From Stenotrophomonas nitritireducens (lineage in GTDB: Bacteria; Pseudomonadota; Gammaproteobacteria; Xanthomonadales; Xanthomonadaceae), in contig NZ_LDJG01000013.1 in the NCBI RefSeq assembly GCF_001431425.1, positions 1-64,000 on the forward strand: a DNA stretch of 64,000 nucleotides, written 5' to 3'. Below, piece by piece: positions 34,151-43,409 of this stretch; the stretch's first letter is position 1; every line of letters starts with the position of its first letter. The position numbers were made by a program, and so were the translations under genes. A model generated the notes under the pieces. It was given only the letters and a program-made list of their open reading frames with translations, was not told where the DNA came from and did not search any database.

Positions 34151-36061
34151 TCAGTTTTTCTTGCCGGCGATCCAGCGGTCGATCTTGGCTTCCAGAATAT
34201 CCAACGGCATCGAGCCGTCCTTCAAGACTTCGTTGTGGAACTCGCGCGGGTCGAAGCCTTCGCCCAGCGCGGCCTGTGCCTTCTCGCGCAGGCGCCGGAT
34301 CTTGATCTCGCCCACGCGGTAGGCCAGGGTCTGCCCGGGCAGGGCCATGAAGCGCTCTACCTCCGCGGCGGCGTCGGCGGCGCTGAGGTCGGCGTTCTTC
34401 ACCATGTAGTCGATCGCCTGCTGGCGGCTCCAGCCGGCCGCATGCAGGCCGGTGTCGGCGACCAGGCGCACGGTGCGCAGCAGGGTGGTCTGCAGGTAGC
34501 CGAGGCGGTCGTAGGGATCGCGGTAGATGCCCATTTCATCGCCCAGCGATTCGGCGTACAGGCCCCAGCCCTCGACGAAGGCGACGTCGCCGCCGAGCCG
34601 GCGGAAACGCGGCAGGGTGGACAGCTCCTGCTGCAGGCCCAGCTGCAGGTGGTGGCCCGGGATGCCTTCGTGCAGGTACTGCAGCGGCACCGCCCAGCGC
34701 TTGCGCGAGGGCAGGTCGCGGGTATTGACCTGCAGCACGCCGGGCTGGCTGCCATCGGCCGGGGACGGCGGCTGGTAACTGGCGGCGCTGGCGGTCAACG
34801 CGTGTTCGGCCGGGACCGGCCGGATGTCCAGCGCCGCCTTGGGGCGGGTGTCGAACAGGGCCGGCAGCGCGGCGTCCACCTGCTGGCCGACCTCGCGGTA
34901 GCGCGCCAGCAGCGCGGCCTCGTCGCGGAAGGTGAACTGGCGGTCGTTGCGCATGGCGGCGAAGGTCTTCTGCGCCGACCCGCGGATCTTGGCCTCCTTC
35001 ATCACGGTGGCGATGCGCTCCTGCAGGTCCTTGACCTCCTGCTCGCCGAGTTCGTGGATTTCCGCCGGCGTGCGCGAGGAACTGGTCAGGTTGGCGATGG
35101 TGTGCGCGTACCAGGCCTGGCCGTTGGGCAGGGCGCCGAGGCCGTCGGTGACGCGCGCGGCGGGCAGGTACTGGGTGGCGATGAAGCCGCGCAGCGCGCG
35201 GTAGGCCGGCAGCAGCCGGTACTCGATCATGCGCTTGTATTCGGCGGCCAGCCGTTCCCGGTCTTCGGCGGAGAAGTCTTCCGGCATGTTGCGGACCGGC
35301 GCCCAGAAGATGCTCTCTTCGGCGCTGGGCTTGATCACCGCATCCAGCTGCGGCAGCACCTTTTCCATCAGCGCGCGCGGCTGCACGACGCCGGCGGCCA
35401 TGCCTTCGCGCATGTTGGCGATGGCCTGGTCGAACAGCGCCGGCACGGCCAGCGAGCGGCGCGACCAGTTCTCGTAGTCCTTCACCGTGCGGAACGGCTG
35501 CGCGCCGGCGCCGGAGCCGAGCACCGCGATGATGCTGGCCAGGTTGTTGTAGGGGTTGATCGGCAGCATCCACGACGGCTGCTGCTCGGCGGCCAGCGAG
35601 ATGTGCGCATCGCGCACGAAGATCTCGTAACTGAGCAGGTCCTGGCCCTGCAGCCCGTCCTTGCCCACCGCCTCGGCCTTGCCGAGCCATTCGACCATGA
35701 AGTCGTGCGCCTGCTGGCGCGAGGCCGGCGACAGGAAGTTGGGCAACTGGTCGTTGAAGCGCGGGTCGCCCTGGAAGGTGGCCTGCAGCGGGTTCAGCCG
35801 CATCGAGGCGTCCCAGTATTCATCGTAGATCCGGTTCAGGCGGCTGGCGTTGTCCTGGATGATGGGCAGCGGCGCGCGGGCCGGTCTTGCCGCCGGTCGC
35901 GCCACCGCCTTGCCGCTGCGCGCCTTGGGTTTGGCGCTGCGGGACTGCGTCGCGGTCGGGCGCTGGCTCTTCTTCTTCGCTGCATCGGCGGGCGCGGCGG
36001 CGGAGAAGATCAGGAGGGAGGCTACGGCAAGCGCGAGAAAGCGAAGCGGGCTGGAGGACAT
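34151..36061 (-). CDS. DUF885 exported putative metallopeptidase
   Basis: 636 residues with a signal peptide (MSSSPLRFLALAVASLLIFSA) and a basic Lys/Arg/Ala linker up to about residue 55. The DUF885 core follows: an HEGIPGHHLQ motif in YLHEGIPGHHLQLGL (HExxxGHH) and FVEGWGLYAE, both characteristic of this zincin-like family. Some members are peptidases. The ATG at 36061 is chosen for the signal peptide; an upstream Met 28 codons earlier gives an implausible N-terminus. It ends 19 bases before the serine hydrolase gene, so the two may share a transcript. Confidence 0.88.
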   Translation of the reverse strand: MSSSPLRFLALAVASLLIFSAAAPADAAKKKSQRPTATQSRSAKPKARSGKAVARPAARPARAPLPIIQDNASRLNRIYDEYWDASMRLNPLQATFQGDPRFNDQLPNFLSPASRQQAHDFMVEWLGKAEAVGKDGLQGQDLLSYEIFVRDAHISLAAEQQPSWMLPINPYNNLASIIAVLGSGAGAQPFRTVKDYENWSRRSLAVPALFDQAIANMREGMAAGVVQPRALMEKVLPQLDAVIKPSAEESIFWAPVRNMPEDFSAEDRERLAAEYKRMIEYRLLPAYRALRGFIATQYLPAARVTDGLGALPNGQAWYAHTIANLTSSSRTPAEIHELGEQEVKDLQERIATVMKEAKIRGSAQKTFAAMRNDRQFTFRDEAALLARYREVGQQVDAALPALFDTRPKAALDIRPVPAEHALTASAASYQPPSPADGSQPGVLQVNTRDLPSRKRWAVPLQYLHEGIPGHHLQLGLQQELSTLPRFRRLGGDVAFVEGWGLYAESLGDEMGIYRDPYDRLGYLQTTLLRTVRLVADTGLHAAGWSRQQAIDYMVKNADLSAADAAAEVERFMALPGQTLAYRVGEIKIRRLREKAQAALGEGFDPREFHNEVLKDGSMPLDILEAKIDRWIAGKKN

Positions 36062-36201
36062 CGGTGATTCCGGAAACGCACAAGCCCGGGAGCTTGCCCG
36101 ATATCGCCGGATACGGCCAGACAGCGCGGCGCGGCGGAACGGCACCGTACAGCCATGGTCGATGCCACGGCCGTGGATGAAGCGCTACGCCGCCGCCGGT
36201 T

Positions 36202-36879
36202 TCAGCGTTCCCCGGCGCGGGTGAACGGAACGCTCTCGGGGGCGACCGCGCCGCCGGAGATGATGAAGCTCATGGCCTGGTCCACCGTCCAGTCGGTGGG
36301 CGTGAGCAGTTCCACCGGGACGATTTCCAGATAGCCCGACGTCGGGTTGGGCGTGGTCGGCACATACACCGCTGCCAGCTCGCGGTTGGTGCCGTGTTCG
36401 CGGATGACCCGCGTCACCAGGCCTACCGACTTCATGTCGCGGTGCGGGAAGTCGATCAGCACCACGCGCTGGGTGCTGCCCGGCTGGGTCTGCAGGATAT
36501 CCAGCAGCTTCTTGGCGCTGTCGTAGATGACGCTGGCCAGCGGGATGCGGCGGATCACCGCGCCGAACCAGCGCAGCAGGCGCTGGCCGATCACGCGGCG
36601 GCTGAGCGCGCCGACCAGCAGGATCACCAGCAGCGTGGCGAGCAGGGCGAACACGTCCTGCATCCATTCCACCCGCACCCAGCCCAGGTAATGGGGGAAG
36701 GAGGCGGCGATGCGCTCGGACAGCGGCACCACCAGCGGACTGCTGATGCCGGACAGGAGCACGAACACGAACTTGATCACCACCCAGGTCAGCCAGATCG
36801 GCAACAGGGTCAGCAATCCGGTCAGGAACAGGCGCTGCAGGGAGGGACGGTGGGGCGTGGGGGAAGCTTCGGGCGACAT
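36202..36879 (-). CDS. DUF502 membrane protein
   Basis: 225 residues with two membrane helices (about 15-42 and 66-95) and a soluble C-terminal domain showing the conserved DFPHRDMKSVGLVTRV and PTTPNPTSGYLEIVP motifs of DUF502. The function of the family is unknown. The start at 36879 is preferred to one 73 codons earlier, whose extra N-terminus is low-complexity. It converges with nothing and diverges from the 37008 gene. Confidence 0.87.
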   Translation of the reverse strand: MSPEASPTPHRPSLQRLFLTGLLTLLPIWLTWVVIKFVFVLLSGISSPLVVPLSERIAASFPHYLGWVRVEWMQDVFALLATLLVILLVGALSRRVIGQRLLRWFGAVIRRIPLASVIYDSAKKLLDILQTQPGSTQRVVLIDFPHRDMKSVGLVTRVIREHGTNRELAAVYVPTTPNPTSGYLEIVPVELLTPTDWTVDQAMSFIISGGAVAPESVPFTRAGER

Positions 36880-37007
36880 GTGCGGATTGTAGCGTCGCCG
36901 GCTGTTGCGGAGCATGGCGATTGCGTGCCGCTGTGTTGCCGTATATGTAACAGTTCCGGTCCGCGCGCCCGTTGGCGGATGGCGGCGCGATTCCAAGGGA
37001 GAGGACG

Positions 37008-38363
37008 ATGGGCAAGGCATTGCAGCGGGCGCTTGGTGGACTGGCCGGAGGGGGGCTGCTGGTCGCGGTGGTTCTGCTGGCCTCCTGGCTGTGGCCATTG
37101 TCGGCGGCGCAGGAACGCAGGTTGGCTGCGCTGGAAGCGCCGCGTGCCCTGCCGGGCAGCAACGCCTACGTCACCCTGGCCTCGCTGGGGGTGGAAGGCC
37201 CGCTGGCGCAGCGGCAGGCGCGGGTGGACGAACACACCCGCCAGTTCGAGACGTGGTACGCCGACCGATACGTCCCCGGCTTCATCCGCGGCGACGCCGA
37301 AGACAAGGCGGGCACGCCGCCGCGGTTGCCGGGCGAAGATACGCCATCGCCTGCCGTGGATACGGTGCTGTGCGGCTTCGGGGGGGCGGCCGGCTGCCTG
37401 GACGCGGTGCGGAGTCAGCCACAGGCCGTCGCCGCCGCACTGGCGCCGCATGCCACGTTGCTGGCGCACATGGACGAGCTGGCGCTCCATGGGCATTACC
37501 ACTCGCCATTGACGCAGGCGGCGGCGACGCCGTGGCCGGATATGCGCCAACTGACGGTGCCGTTGAGCGCGCACGCGCTGGCCCACGTGCAGGGTGACAG
37601 CGCGCGTGCCCTGGCCGGCCTGTGCCGCGATGCCGGGAGCGGGCGCATGCTGATGGCGCAGGGCGACAACCTGCTCACGACGATGACGGGAAGCGCGATG
37701 CTGGCGGCCAACGCGAAGATGTTCGCCGCGGTGCTGGCCGAACTGCCGCTGGACGCACCGTTGCCCGCAAGCTGCGGCAAGGCTTTCCTGCCGTTGTCTG
37801 CGGACGAGGCCAGCGTGTGCAACGGCATGCGCGGCGAGTTCGCCATGCAGCGCGGGCTTGCGGCGCTGATGGACCAGAAGATCGAGCACGGCCAGCGCTA
37901 CACCCGGCTGTTCTACAGCAGCGGGAAGACCCTCGCCCGGCAGGCCGAGACACTGGGGCAGTCCTGTCTTCCGGAAACCCGGCAGGCCATCGCCGAGGAT
38001 CGCAAGCTGCCGGTTCCGTCCGTGGCGGCATCGGCGTGGTGGCAGCCGCAATGCCTGACCAATGCCATCGGCTGCATCGTCGGCGACATCGCCAGACCCG
38101 CCTACCAGGGATACGCGCATCGTCAGCAGGACATGGCCGCGCAGCTGCGATTGCTGCAGGCCGCGTTGTGGCTGCGCGGACAGGCGGTGCAGGGGACGGC
38201 TGCGCCCCTGGCGGAGCGCCTGGGCAACCTGCCTGCCGGACTGCGCAGCGCGCACCGCCCCATTACCCTCTCCGCCGACGGCATGGCGTTGGAGACGCCG
38301 GCCTATGGCAAGGATAGGCAGATGCTGCGGATACCGTTGCCGCAGGCCGTATCCGGCCAATGA
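37008..38363 (+). CDS. Membrane-anchored protein of unknown function
   Basis: 451 residues with one N-terminal membrane helix (about 8-35, GGLLVAVVLLASWLWPL) and a large presumably periplasmic domain rich in Ala, Leu, His and Gln. Six or more Cys occur in pairs (CGFGGAAGC, CLTNAIGC), suggesting disulfides. I do not recognise a family. The start follows a GAGAGGA Shine-Dalgarno. It stands alone between divergent DUF502 and convergent DUF4442 genes. The codon use matches the genome. Confidence 0.75.
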   Translation: MGKALQRALGGLAGGGLLVAVVLLASWLWPLSAAQERRLAALEAPRALPGSNAYVTLASLGVEGPLAQRQARVDEHTRQFETWYADRYVPGFIRGDAEDKAGTPPRLPGEDTPSPAVDTVLCGFGGAAGCLDAVRSQPQAVAAALAPHATLLAHMDELALHGHYHSPLTQAAATPWPDMRQLTVPLSAHALAHVQGDSARALAGLCRDAGSGRMLMAQGDNLLTTMTGSAMLAANAKMFAAVLAELPLDAPLPASCGKAFLPLSADEASVCNGMRGEFAMQRGLAALMDQKIEHGQRYTRLFYSSGKTLARQAETLGQSCLPETRQAIAEDRKLPVPSVAASAWWQPQCLTNAIGCIVGDIARPAYQGYAHRQQDMAAQLRLLQAALWLRGQAVQGTAAPLAERLGNLPAGLRSAHRPITLSADGMALETPAYGKDRQMLRIPLPQAVSGQ

Positions 38364-38373
38364 CACCCGACCG

Positions 38374-38441
38374 CCGCAGGAGCGGCTTCGGTCGCGATCG
38401 AGCGGTATCGGTAAATTCCCCGGTCGCGACTGGAGTCGTTT
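38374..38441. repeat. Degenerate REP inverted pair
   Basis: CCGCAGGAGCGGCTTCGGTCGCGA faces CGGTCGCGACTGGAGTCGTTTC between two convergent genes. It partly conserves the GGAGCGGCTTC core of the REP at 23903 and may help terminate both transcripts. Confidence 0.6.
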
Positions 38442-38906
38442 CTATGCGGCAGGCTGGCGCGCTTCCGGCTTGAGCCGCACGTAGACCTGCTTGCGCACGC
38501 GCGCGACCACCTCGCCCTGCGCGTCGAGGATGTCGTTGGCGAACCAGCGCAGGTATTTGCCGCCATCGGCGGTGGCCGCGCGTACCTCGTCGAGCGTGGC
38601 CTCCTCGAGCCGGAACTCGGTGGCGACCGTGCCCTTGCCGGGTTTGACGAACTCGATTTCGCCGGCCTTGTCCCATACGTAGTAATCGCGGCCGAGGTTC
38701 TGCAGCAGGCACAGCATCCAGAACGGATCGGTCATCGCGAACAGGCTGCCGCCGAAATGGGTGCCCACGTAGTTGACGTTCCACGGGCGCTGGCGCAGTT
38801 CGACGCGCACGTGGCGGTAGTCGGCGCGGATGTCGGTGACATGGATGCCGGTGAACAGGAACGGCGGCCAGAGGTTGATGCCCAGGCGGAACGTGCTGGC
38901 TTTCAT
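38442..38906 (-). CDS. DUF4442 hotdog-fold putative thioesterase
   Basis: 154 residues of the DUF4442 (PaaI-like hotdog) type: FRLGINLWPPFLFTGIHV, RQRPWNVNYVGTHFGGSLFAMTDPF and a typical YVWDKAGEIEFVKPGKG strand. Hotdog proteins usually hydrolyse acyl-CoA thioesters, but this subfamily is uncharacterised. There is no signal peptide. Confidence 0.82.
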   Translation of the reverse strand: MKASTFRLGINLWPPFLFTGIHVTDIRADYRHVRVELRQRPWNVNYVGTHFGGSLFAMTDPFWMLCLLQNLGRDYYVWDKAGEIEFVKPGKGTVATEFRLEEATLDEVRAATADGGKYLRWFANDILDAQGEVVARVRKQVYVRLKPEARQPAA

Positions 38907-38973
38907 GGCGTGGCGGTGTGCAAGGGGGAGTCGAGTCTAGCATTCGCCCCCGTATGGAATGGCGCGCAGCGCC

Positions 38974-40605
38974 TCAGCCGGCCGGCGCCACCTGGTAGCC
39001 GTCCCGGCCGGCGGCCTTGGCCTGGTAGAGCGCGGCGTCGGTGGCACGGAACAACTGCGACGGCAGGCTGTCGGCGTCGGGCACCACGGTCCCCAGGCCG
39101 GCGGTGACGCTGATCCTGGCCTGGCGTCCCTTGCCCACGGCGATGCCGGCCTGGCGGACGCGGACCAGGAGGGCTTCGATCAGCTGGATCGCGCCTTCGC
39201 TGCTGGTATCGGGCAGCACCAGCGCGAACTCGTCGCCGCCGAAGCGCGCGGCCAGGTCGCGTGGCCGCCGCGCCAGTTCGCCGATCATGCGCGCGGTCTG
39301 CTGCAGCACGAGGTCGCCGACATGGTGGCCGAAGGTGTCGTTGTAGTGCTTGAAGTTGTCCAGATCGATCAGGACCAGGCTCAACGGCCGCCCGCTGCGC
39401 CGTGCCGCTTCGTATTCCAGGCGCAGCGCTTCCTCGAAGCGCATGCGGTTGGCCAGGCCGGTCAGCGGATCGCGGTTGGCCTGGCGACGCCAGTAGCGCA
39501 TCTGCCACAGCCCCCATGCCAGCAGCATCAGCATGACGCCGGCGACGGCCGCCACCGGCGCGAACCACAGGTCGAATCCGCGCAGCAGGACCAGGCTGAG
39601 CAGCAGGGGGAGCGCCAGCGCCGCCGCCGTGACCCGCAATGGCGACAGCCGTCGCTGGGTCATGCCCAGCGGGCACAACGCCACCAGCGCGATGACCATT
39701 CCCGATTGGACGCGCGGAGGCAAGGGCAGGATCACGCGTCCGCCCAGCAGCATGGAGGCGACGTTGGCCTGGTACTCGGTGCCGCTCATCCAGCTCTCGC
39801 GCGAGGTCGGCGTGAGCAGGCGCGGGGCGATGCCGCTGGCGGTCATGCCGACGATCACCCGCCGGTCGCGCAGCAGTCCCGGTGGCAGGCGGCCCTCAAG
39901 CACGTCGATGTAGGACACCTGCGGGAAAGTGCCCGGCCGCCCGGCATAGCGCAGCCGCACGTAGTTGTCGCGCCGCCACTGGTAGGGCGAGGCGGTTTCC
40001 GGGGCCGGATCGCCGAGTCCCGGGACCGGGCCGTCCTTGCCGCTCAGCGCCAGGCCCAGCGCCGGCCAGTAGGCCGAGCCCACGCCCGCCTTCAGGTACA
40101 GGCCGCGGGCCACGCCGTCGCCATCGACTTCGATGTCGGTGTGGGCCAGCGTCCTGGCCGCCGAGGCCAGGACCGGCACCGGCAGCAGTTCCTCGGGCAC
40201 CGCCGCGTCGCTGGCCGATGCCGCCAGCACCGGCAGCACCACATTGCCGCTGCGTTTGATCGCGGCGGCCAGCTCCTCGTCCTGGGTGGCGTCCTTGCGG
40301 TCGGGCTCGGGAAACATCAGGTCCAGCGCGACGCGGCGGGCGCCGGCCTCGTGCAGGCGGTCCAGCAGGCGCGCATGCGTGCCGCGCGGCCATGGCCACT
40401 GCCCGAGCTGCTGCAGGCTGCGCTCGTCGATGGCGACGATGGCCAGGCTGTCATCCGGGGTGTAGTCCCAGCCACCCACCAGCTGGTCGTAGACATGTTC
40501 GTCCTGCTGCCAGAACAGGTGCGCCTGGCTGGCCCATCCGGCCAGGCCCCCGAGCACGCCGGCCAGCAGCAGCCGCTGGGGCCAGGGCAGCAGGATTGCC
40601 CTCAT
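38974..40605 (-). CDS. CHASE2-GGDEF diguanylate cyclase
   Basis: 543 residues. An N-terminal helix leads to a periplasmic CHASE2 sensor domain (about 30-300; VYDQLVGGWDYTPDDSLAIV and RRVALDLMFPEPDRKD). Two or three membrane helices follow (about 305-365), then a cytoplasmic GGDEF domain. The active site GGDEF is intact in ARFGGDEFALVLPD. An RPRD motif sits exactly five residues before it, matching the product-inhibition I-site. It should make cyclic di-GMP in response to an outside signal and be feedback-limited. It overlaps the upstream FecR/LysM gene by 4 bases, so both are made together. Confidence 0.92.
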   Translation of the reverse strand: MRAILLPWPQRLLLAGVLGGLAGWASQAHLFWQQDEHVYDQLVGGWDYTPDDSLAIVAIDERSLQQLGQWPWPRGTHARLLDRLHEAGARRVALDLMFPEPDRKDATQDEELAAAIKRSGNVVLPVLAASASDAAVPEELLPVPVLASAARTLAHTDIEVDGDGVARGLYLKAGVGSAYWPALGLALSGKDGPVPGLGDPAPETASPYQWRRDNYVRLRYAGRPGTFPQVSYIDVLEGRLPPGLLRDRRVIVGMTASGIAPRLLTPTSRESWMSGTEYQANVASMLLGGRVILPLPPRVQSGMVIALVALCPLGMTQRRLSPLRVTAAALALPLLLSLVLLRGFDLWFAPVAAVAGVMLMLLAWGLWQMRYWRRQANRDPLTGLANRMRFEEALRLEYEAARRSGRPLSLVLIDLDNFKHYNDTFGHHVGDLVLQQTARMIGELARRPRDLAARFGGDEFALVLPDTSSEGAIQLIEALLVRVRQAGIAVGKGRQARISVTAGLGTVVPDADSLPSQLFRATDAALYQAKAAGRDGYQVAPAG

Positions 40606-42269
40606 AGCGCCAACAGCAGCAGCGCGCCGGCCCCGGCGCCATAGCAGAGCTTGCAGGGCAGCCGGATCTGCTGGGCGGTGGAGAACGGCCCCGCATAGCC
40701 GTCGTCGTCGATGTACTGCACGCGCACATGCAGGGTGCCGCCGCGCCAGGGCTGCTTCATCGTGATCTCGGGCGCTGCGGTTTCGCGGTCGAGCAGCGGC
40801 ATGCTGAAATCGCCGCGGCGGTCCATCTGCACGCGATAGCGCTGGCCTTCGGCGCCGGCCTGCCAGCGCAGCGTCAGCTGGCCTTTGCCCGCCTGCGCCG
40901 GCTGCAGGCCGGGATCGGACGGGGCGTCGCTGATCCGCAGCGGCAGGGCCTGCCCATAACGACCGCCCTGGCCCAGCGCGTCAACCGACGCGACCCGCCA
41001 GTAATAGTCGCCGGGCGCGAGCGCGACGGGCGAGCGCAGGCGCGTGGCATCGGTCCGGCTTTCGGCCAGCGGTTGCCGGAAGTCGGGCTCGCGCGCGATC
41101 TGCAGCAGGCTGCCGGCGGCGCCGGCCACCTGCGCCCACGCGAACCGCGGATGCGCCTGGTTGAGGGTCTGGGCGTGCAGCGGGGCGGTGGTCAGCGGCG
41201 GCGGCAGGCCGTCGGGAACCCGGAAGTCGCGGGCGCTGTCATGGCCCTCGACACCGTCGGCATCGACCGCGCGCACCAGCAGGCGCAGTTGCCCGGGCGG
41301 CAGGTCGTCGATGCGGATGCTGGAATCGGGCGTGTCGCGCGCGAACAGCAGGACGTCGGGCGCATCGGCGCGTACCACCTCGATGCGGTAGCCACGCGCC
41401 TGCGGCAGGGCCTGCCAGGCGGCCAGCAGCGGCAGCGGCTCGAGCCGCAGGCGCGCCGTGTCGATCTCCGGCGCGGCGAGCAGCGGCTGGGCCGGTGCGG
41501 GCGCCCGTGCGGCGGACGCGCTCAGGCTGGCCTGGCCGGGATCGACCATCTGCCGGCCATGGCGGTTGCCCACCTGCACCCGGCCTTCGACCACCTCGGT
41601 GGCGCCCGGGTCGCCGCCATCCTGCGCCGCGCTGACGCGGAACACGGTACCGCGCACGCTGCTGGTGGCGGTGGGCGCGGTGATCATGTAGCGCGACGCC
41701 GGACCCTGCGCCGGGGTCACCCGGTTGCTGCTGCGGCCGCGCTGCAGGCGCAGGCGGGTATCCACCATGCCAGTGGCGCCATAGCTGCTGAGCTGGTCCA
41801 GGCGCAGTTCCGAGTTCTCGCGCAGCAGCAGGCGCGAGTCGTCGGCGAAGGCCAGGGTGATGCTGGCATCGGCGCTGGTGCGGATATGGCTGCCGATGGG
41901 CAACTGCATGCCTTCGCGGGCGGCGGTGGCGGCACGGTCGCCGCCGCCGATCTCGACCTCGCCGCGCACGGCCACGACGCGCGCTGGGGCCGGTTCCACC
42001 CTCAGCCAGGCGATGGGGAAACGCAGCACCTGGCCCGGCGGCAGGCGGTAGGGATTGGAAACCGCGTTGTGGCCCTGGAGTTCTTCCCAGGACACGGTCG
42101 GCTTCAGATAGCGTGTCCCCAGGTCCCACAGGGTGTCACCCGGGCGCACGCGATAGGTCCAGTCCTGTGCGCTGGCCGCCGCCGAGCACGACAACGGCAG
42201 TGTCGCCAGTGCGATCTGCAGCAGAAGGGTCAGGCGCAGCGCACGCGGGTTGGACAGCATCATGGGCAT
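40602..42269 (-). CDS. LysM and FecR domain envelope protein
   Basis: 555 residues. A signal peptide (to about residue 35) is followed by a LysM domain (YRVRPGDTLWDLGTRYLKP), which may bind peptidoglycan. A FecR domain (about 110-240; RTSADASITLAFADDSRLLLREN and TATSSVRGTVFRV) comes next, then two fibronectin-like modules with YYWRVASVDALGQGG. A short hydrophobic segment sits at the C-terminus. Domain pairs of FecR with CHASE2 cyclases are recurrent, and the coupled gene order here supports a periplasmic input module for the cyclase. An AAGGA Shine-Dalgarno sets the start at 42269. Confidence 0.87.
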   Translation of the reverse strand: MPMMLSNPRALRLTLLLQIALATLPLSCSAAASAQDWTYRVRPGDTLWDLGTRYLKPTVSWEELQGHNAVSNPYRLPPGQVLRFPIAWLRVEPAPARVVAVRGEVEIGGGDRAATAAREGMQLPIGSHIRTSADASITLAFADDSRLLLRENSELRLDQLSSYGATGMVDTRLRLQRGRSSNRVTPAQGPASRYMITAPTATSSVRGTVFRVSAAQDGGDPGATEVVEGRVQVGNRHGRQMVDPGQASLSASAARAPAPAQPLLAAPEIDTARLRLEPLPLLAAWQALPQARGYRIEVVRADAPDVLLFARDTPDSSIRIDDLPPGQLRLLVRAVDADGVEGHDSARDFRVPDGLPPPLTTAPLHAQTLNQAHPRFAWAQVAGAAGSLLQIAREPDFRQPLAESRTDATRLRSPVALAPGDYYWRVASVDALGQGGRYGQALPLRISDAPSDPGLQPAQAGKGQLTLRWQAGAEGQRYRVQMDRRGDFSMPLLDRETAAPEITMKQPWRGGTLHVRVQYIDDDGYAGPFSTAQQIRLPCKLCYGAGAGALLLLAL

Positions 42270-42429
42270 CTCGGTCCTTGCAGGCGCGGGAGCCGGATGC
42301 CCGGATACTGTGCGCCCGGCACCCTCCATCCCCAGATGGCGCGGCGGAAACCGCCACGCGGTCATCACTATGATGAACGGTGCATTATCGGGCAGGCAGT
42401 GTTTCGCCTGCCTGAACGCGCAACGACAC

Positions 42430-43287
42430 TCAGAACAGCAGCGACGACATGCGGCGGCGGTAACGGCCGACGAGGTCTTCGTCCTCGACGACCCGGAACG
42501 CGTCGATCAGCGCCTTGCGCGGCAGCCCTTCGCTGTAGTTGCGGTCGATCCGGAGCATTTCCAGGAACTGCTCCAGCGCCGCCTCGTCCTGGCCGCCCAG
42601 CAGGCTGTGGATGCCGAGCAGGTGGCGGGCCTGCAGGTCGTTGCCATCGGCCTGCACGCGCGCGGCCAGCGCATCGGCCGACGGCGCTCCGGCCAGCGCG
42701 GCGTGGAAGTCCAGCCTCGCGCGGGCGCGGATGGCGCGGTCGTCGGTGGCGAGGTTGGCGGGCAGGGCGTCGAGCAGCTGGCTGGCCTCTTGTACGTCGC
42801 CGGTCTTGATCAGGGCCAGCGCCAGGTCCAGCTTCAGCTCGGCCTTGTCCGGCTCGGTGGCGATGGCTTCGCGCAACGCGGCGACCTGCGACAGCGGATC
42901 CAGCGGCGCGGCCTCGGTTTCGATCTCGACGGGCGCTTCGGCCGGGGTGACGCCGTGCTGGGCCAGGAATTCGCGCAGCTGTCCTTCCGGCAGCGCGCCG
43001 GGGAAGCCGTCGACGATCTGCCCGCCCTTGACCAGGAATACCGTGGGCACCGAGCGGATCTGGAACGCCGCGGCGATCTGCTGTTCCTTGTCCACGTCGA
43101 CCTTGGCCAGTTCGAAGGCGCCGTGGTATTCGCCGGCCAGCTTCTCCAGGATCGGCCCCAGCGTCTTGCACGGCCCGCACCAGGTCGCCCAGAAGTCCAC
43201 CAGCACCGGCGTCTGCAGCGATTTCTGCAGGACTTCGGTCTCGAAGGTTTCGGTCGTGGCGTCGAAAACGTGGGGCAGGTCGGACAT
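42430..43287 (-). CDS. Thioredoxin-TPR co-chaperone (CnoX/YbbN type)
   Basis: 285 residues. Residues 5-110 form a thioredoxin domain with an intact WCGPC active site (Cys 37 and 40). Residues about 130-285 form the TPR-like helical region of YbbN/CnoX (VAALREAIATEPDKAELKLDLA and ending GRYRRRMSSLLF). CnoX proteins hold unfolded proteins and hand them to GroEL; the family is known with and without a redox motif, and this copy keeps it. Start 43287 matches the family N-terminus; the frame is open upstream but implausible. Confidence 0.9.
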   Translation of the reverse strand: MSDLPHVFDATTETFETEVLQKSLQTPVLVDFWATWCGPCKTLGPILEKLAGEYHGAFELAKVDVDKEQQIAAAFQIRSVPTVFLVKGGQIVDGFPGALPEGQLREFLAQHGVTPAEAPVEIETEAAPLDPLSQVAALREAIATEPDKAELKLDLALALIKTGDVQEASQLLDALPANLATDDRAIRARARLDFHAALAGAPSADALAARVQADGNDLQARHLLGIHSLLGGQDEAALEQFLEMLRIDRNYSEGLPRKALIDAFRVVEDEDLVGRYRRRMSSLLF

Positions 43288-43360
43288 CGCGGTGCTCGCA
43301 GGAAAGTTCACGCCCGAGATGGTGGCAGAGCGCGCGGATGCAAGTCGATGTAAAGAATGT

Positions 43361-43399
43361 TTGACATCGCCCGAAGTGGATGTAATGTCCACTTTACAT
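43361..43399 (+). promoter_or_regulatory. Promoter/operator of the membrane-membrane-Xre operon
   Basis: TTGACA at 43361-43366 is a perfect -35 box. A dyad AAGTGGA-TGTAATG-TCCACTT occupies 43374-43394, over the expected -10. A related segment CAAGTCGATGTAAAG at 43341-43355 repeats its left half, and CTTTACAT occurs at 43392-43399 and inverted at 43348-43355. This fits autorepression by the Xre protein encoded third in the operon. Confidence 0.65.
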
Positions 43400-43409
43400 T
43401 TCGTACGCC

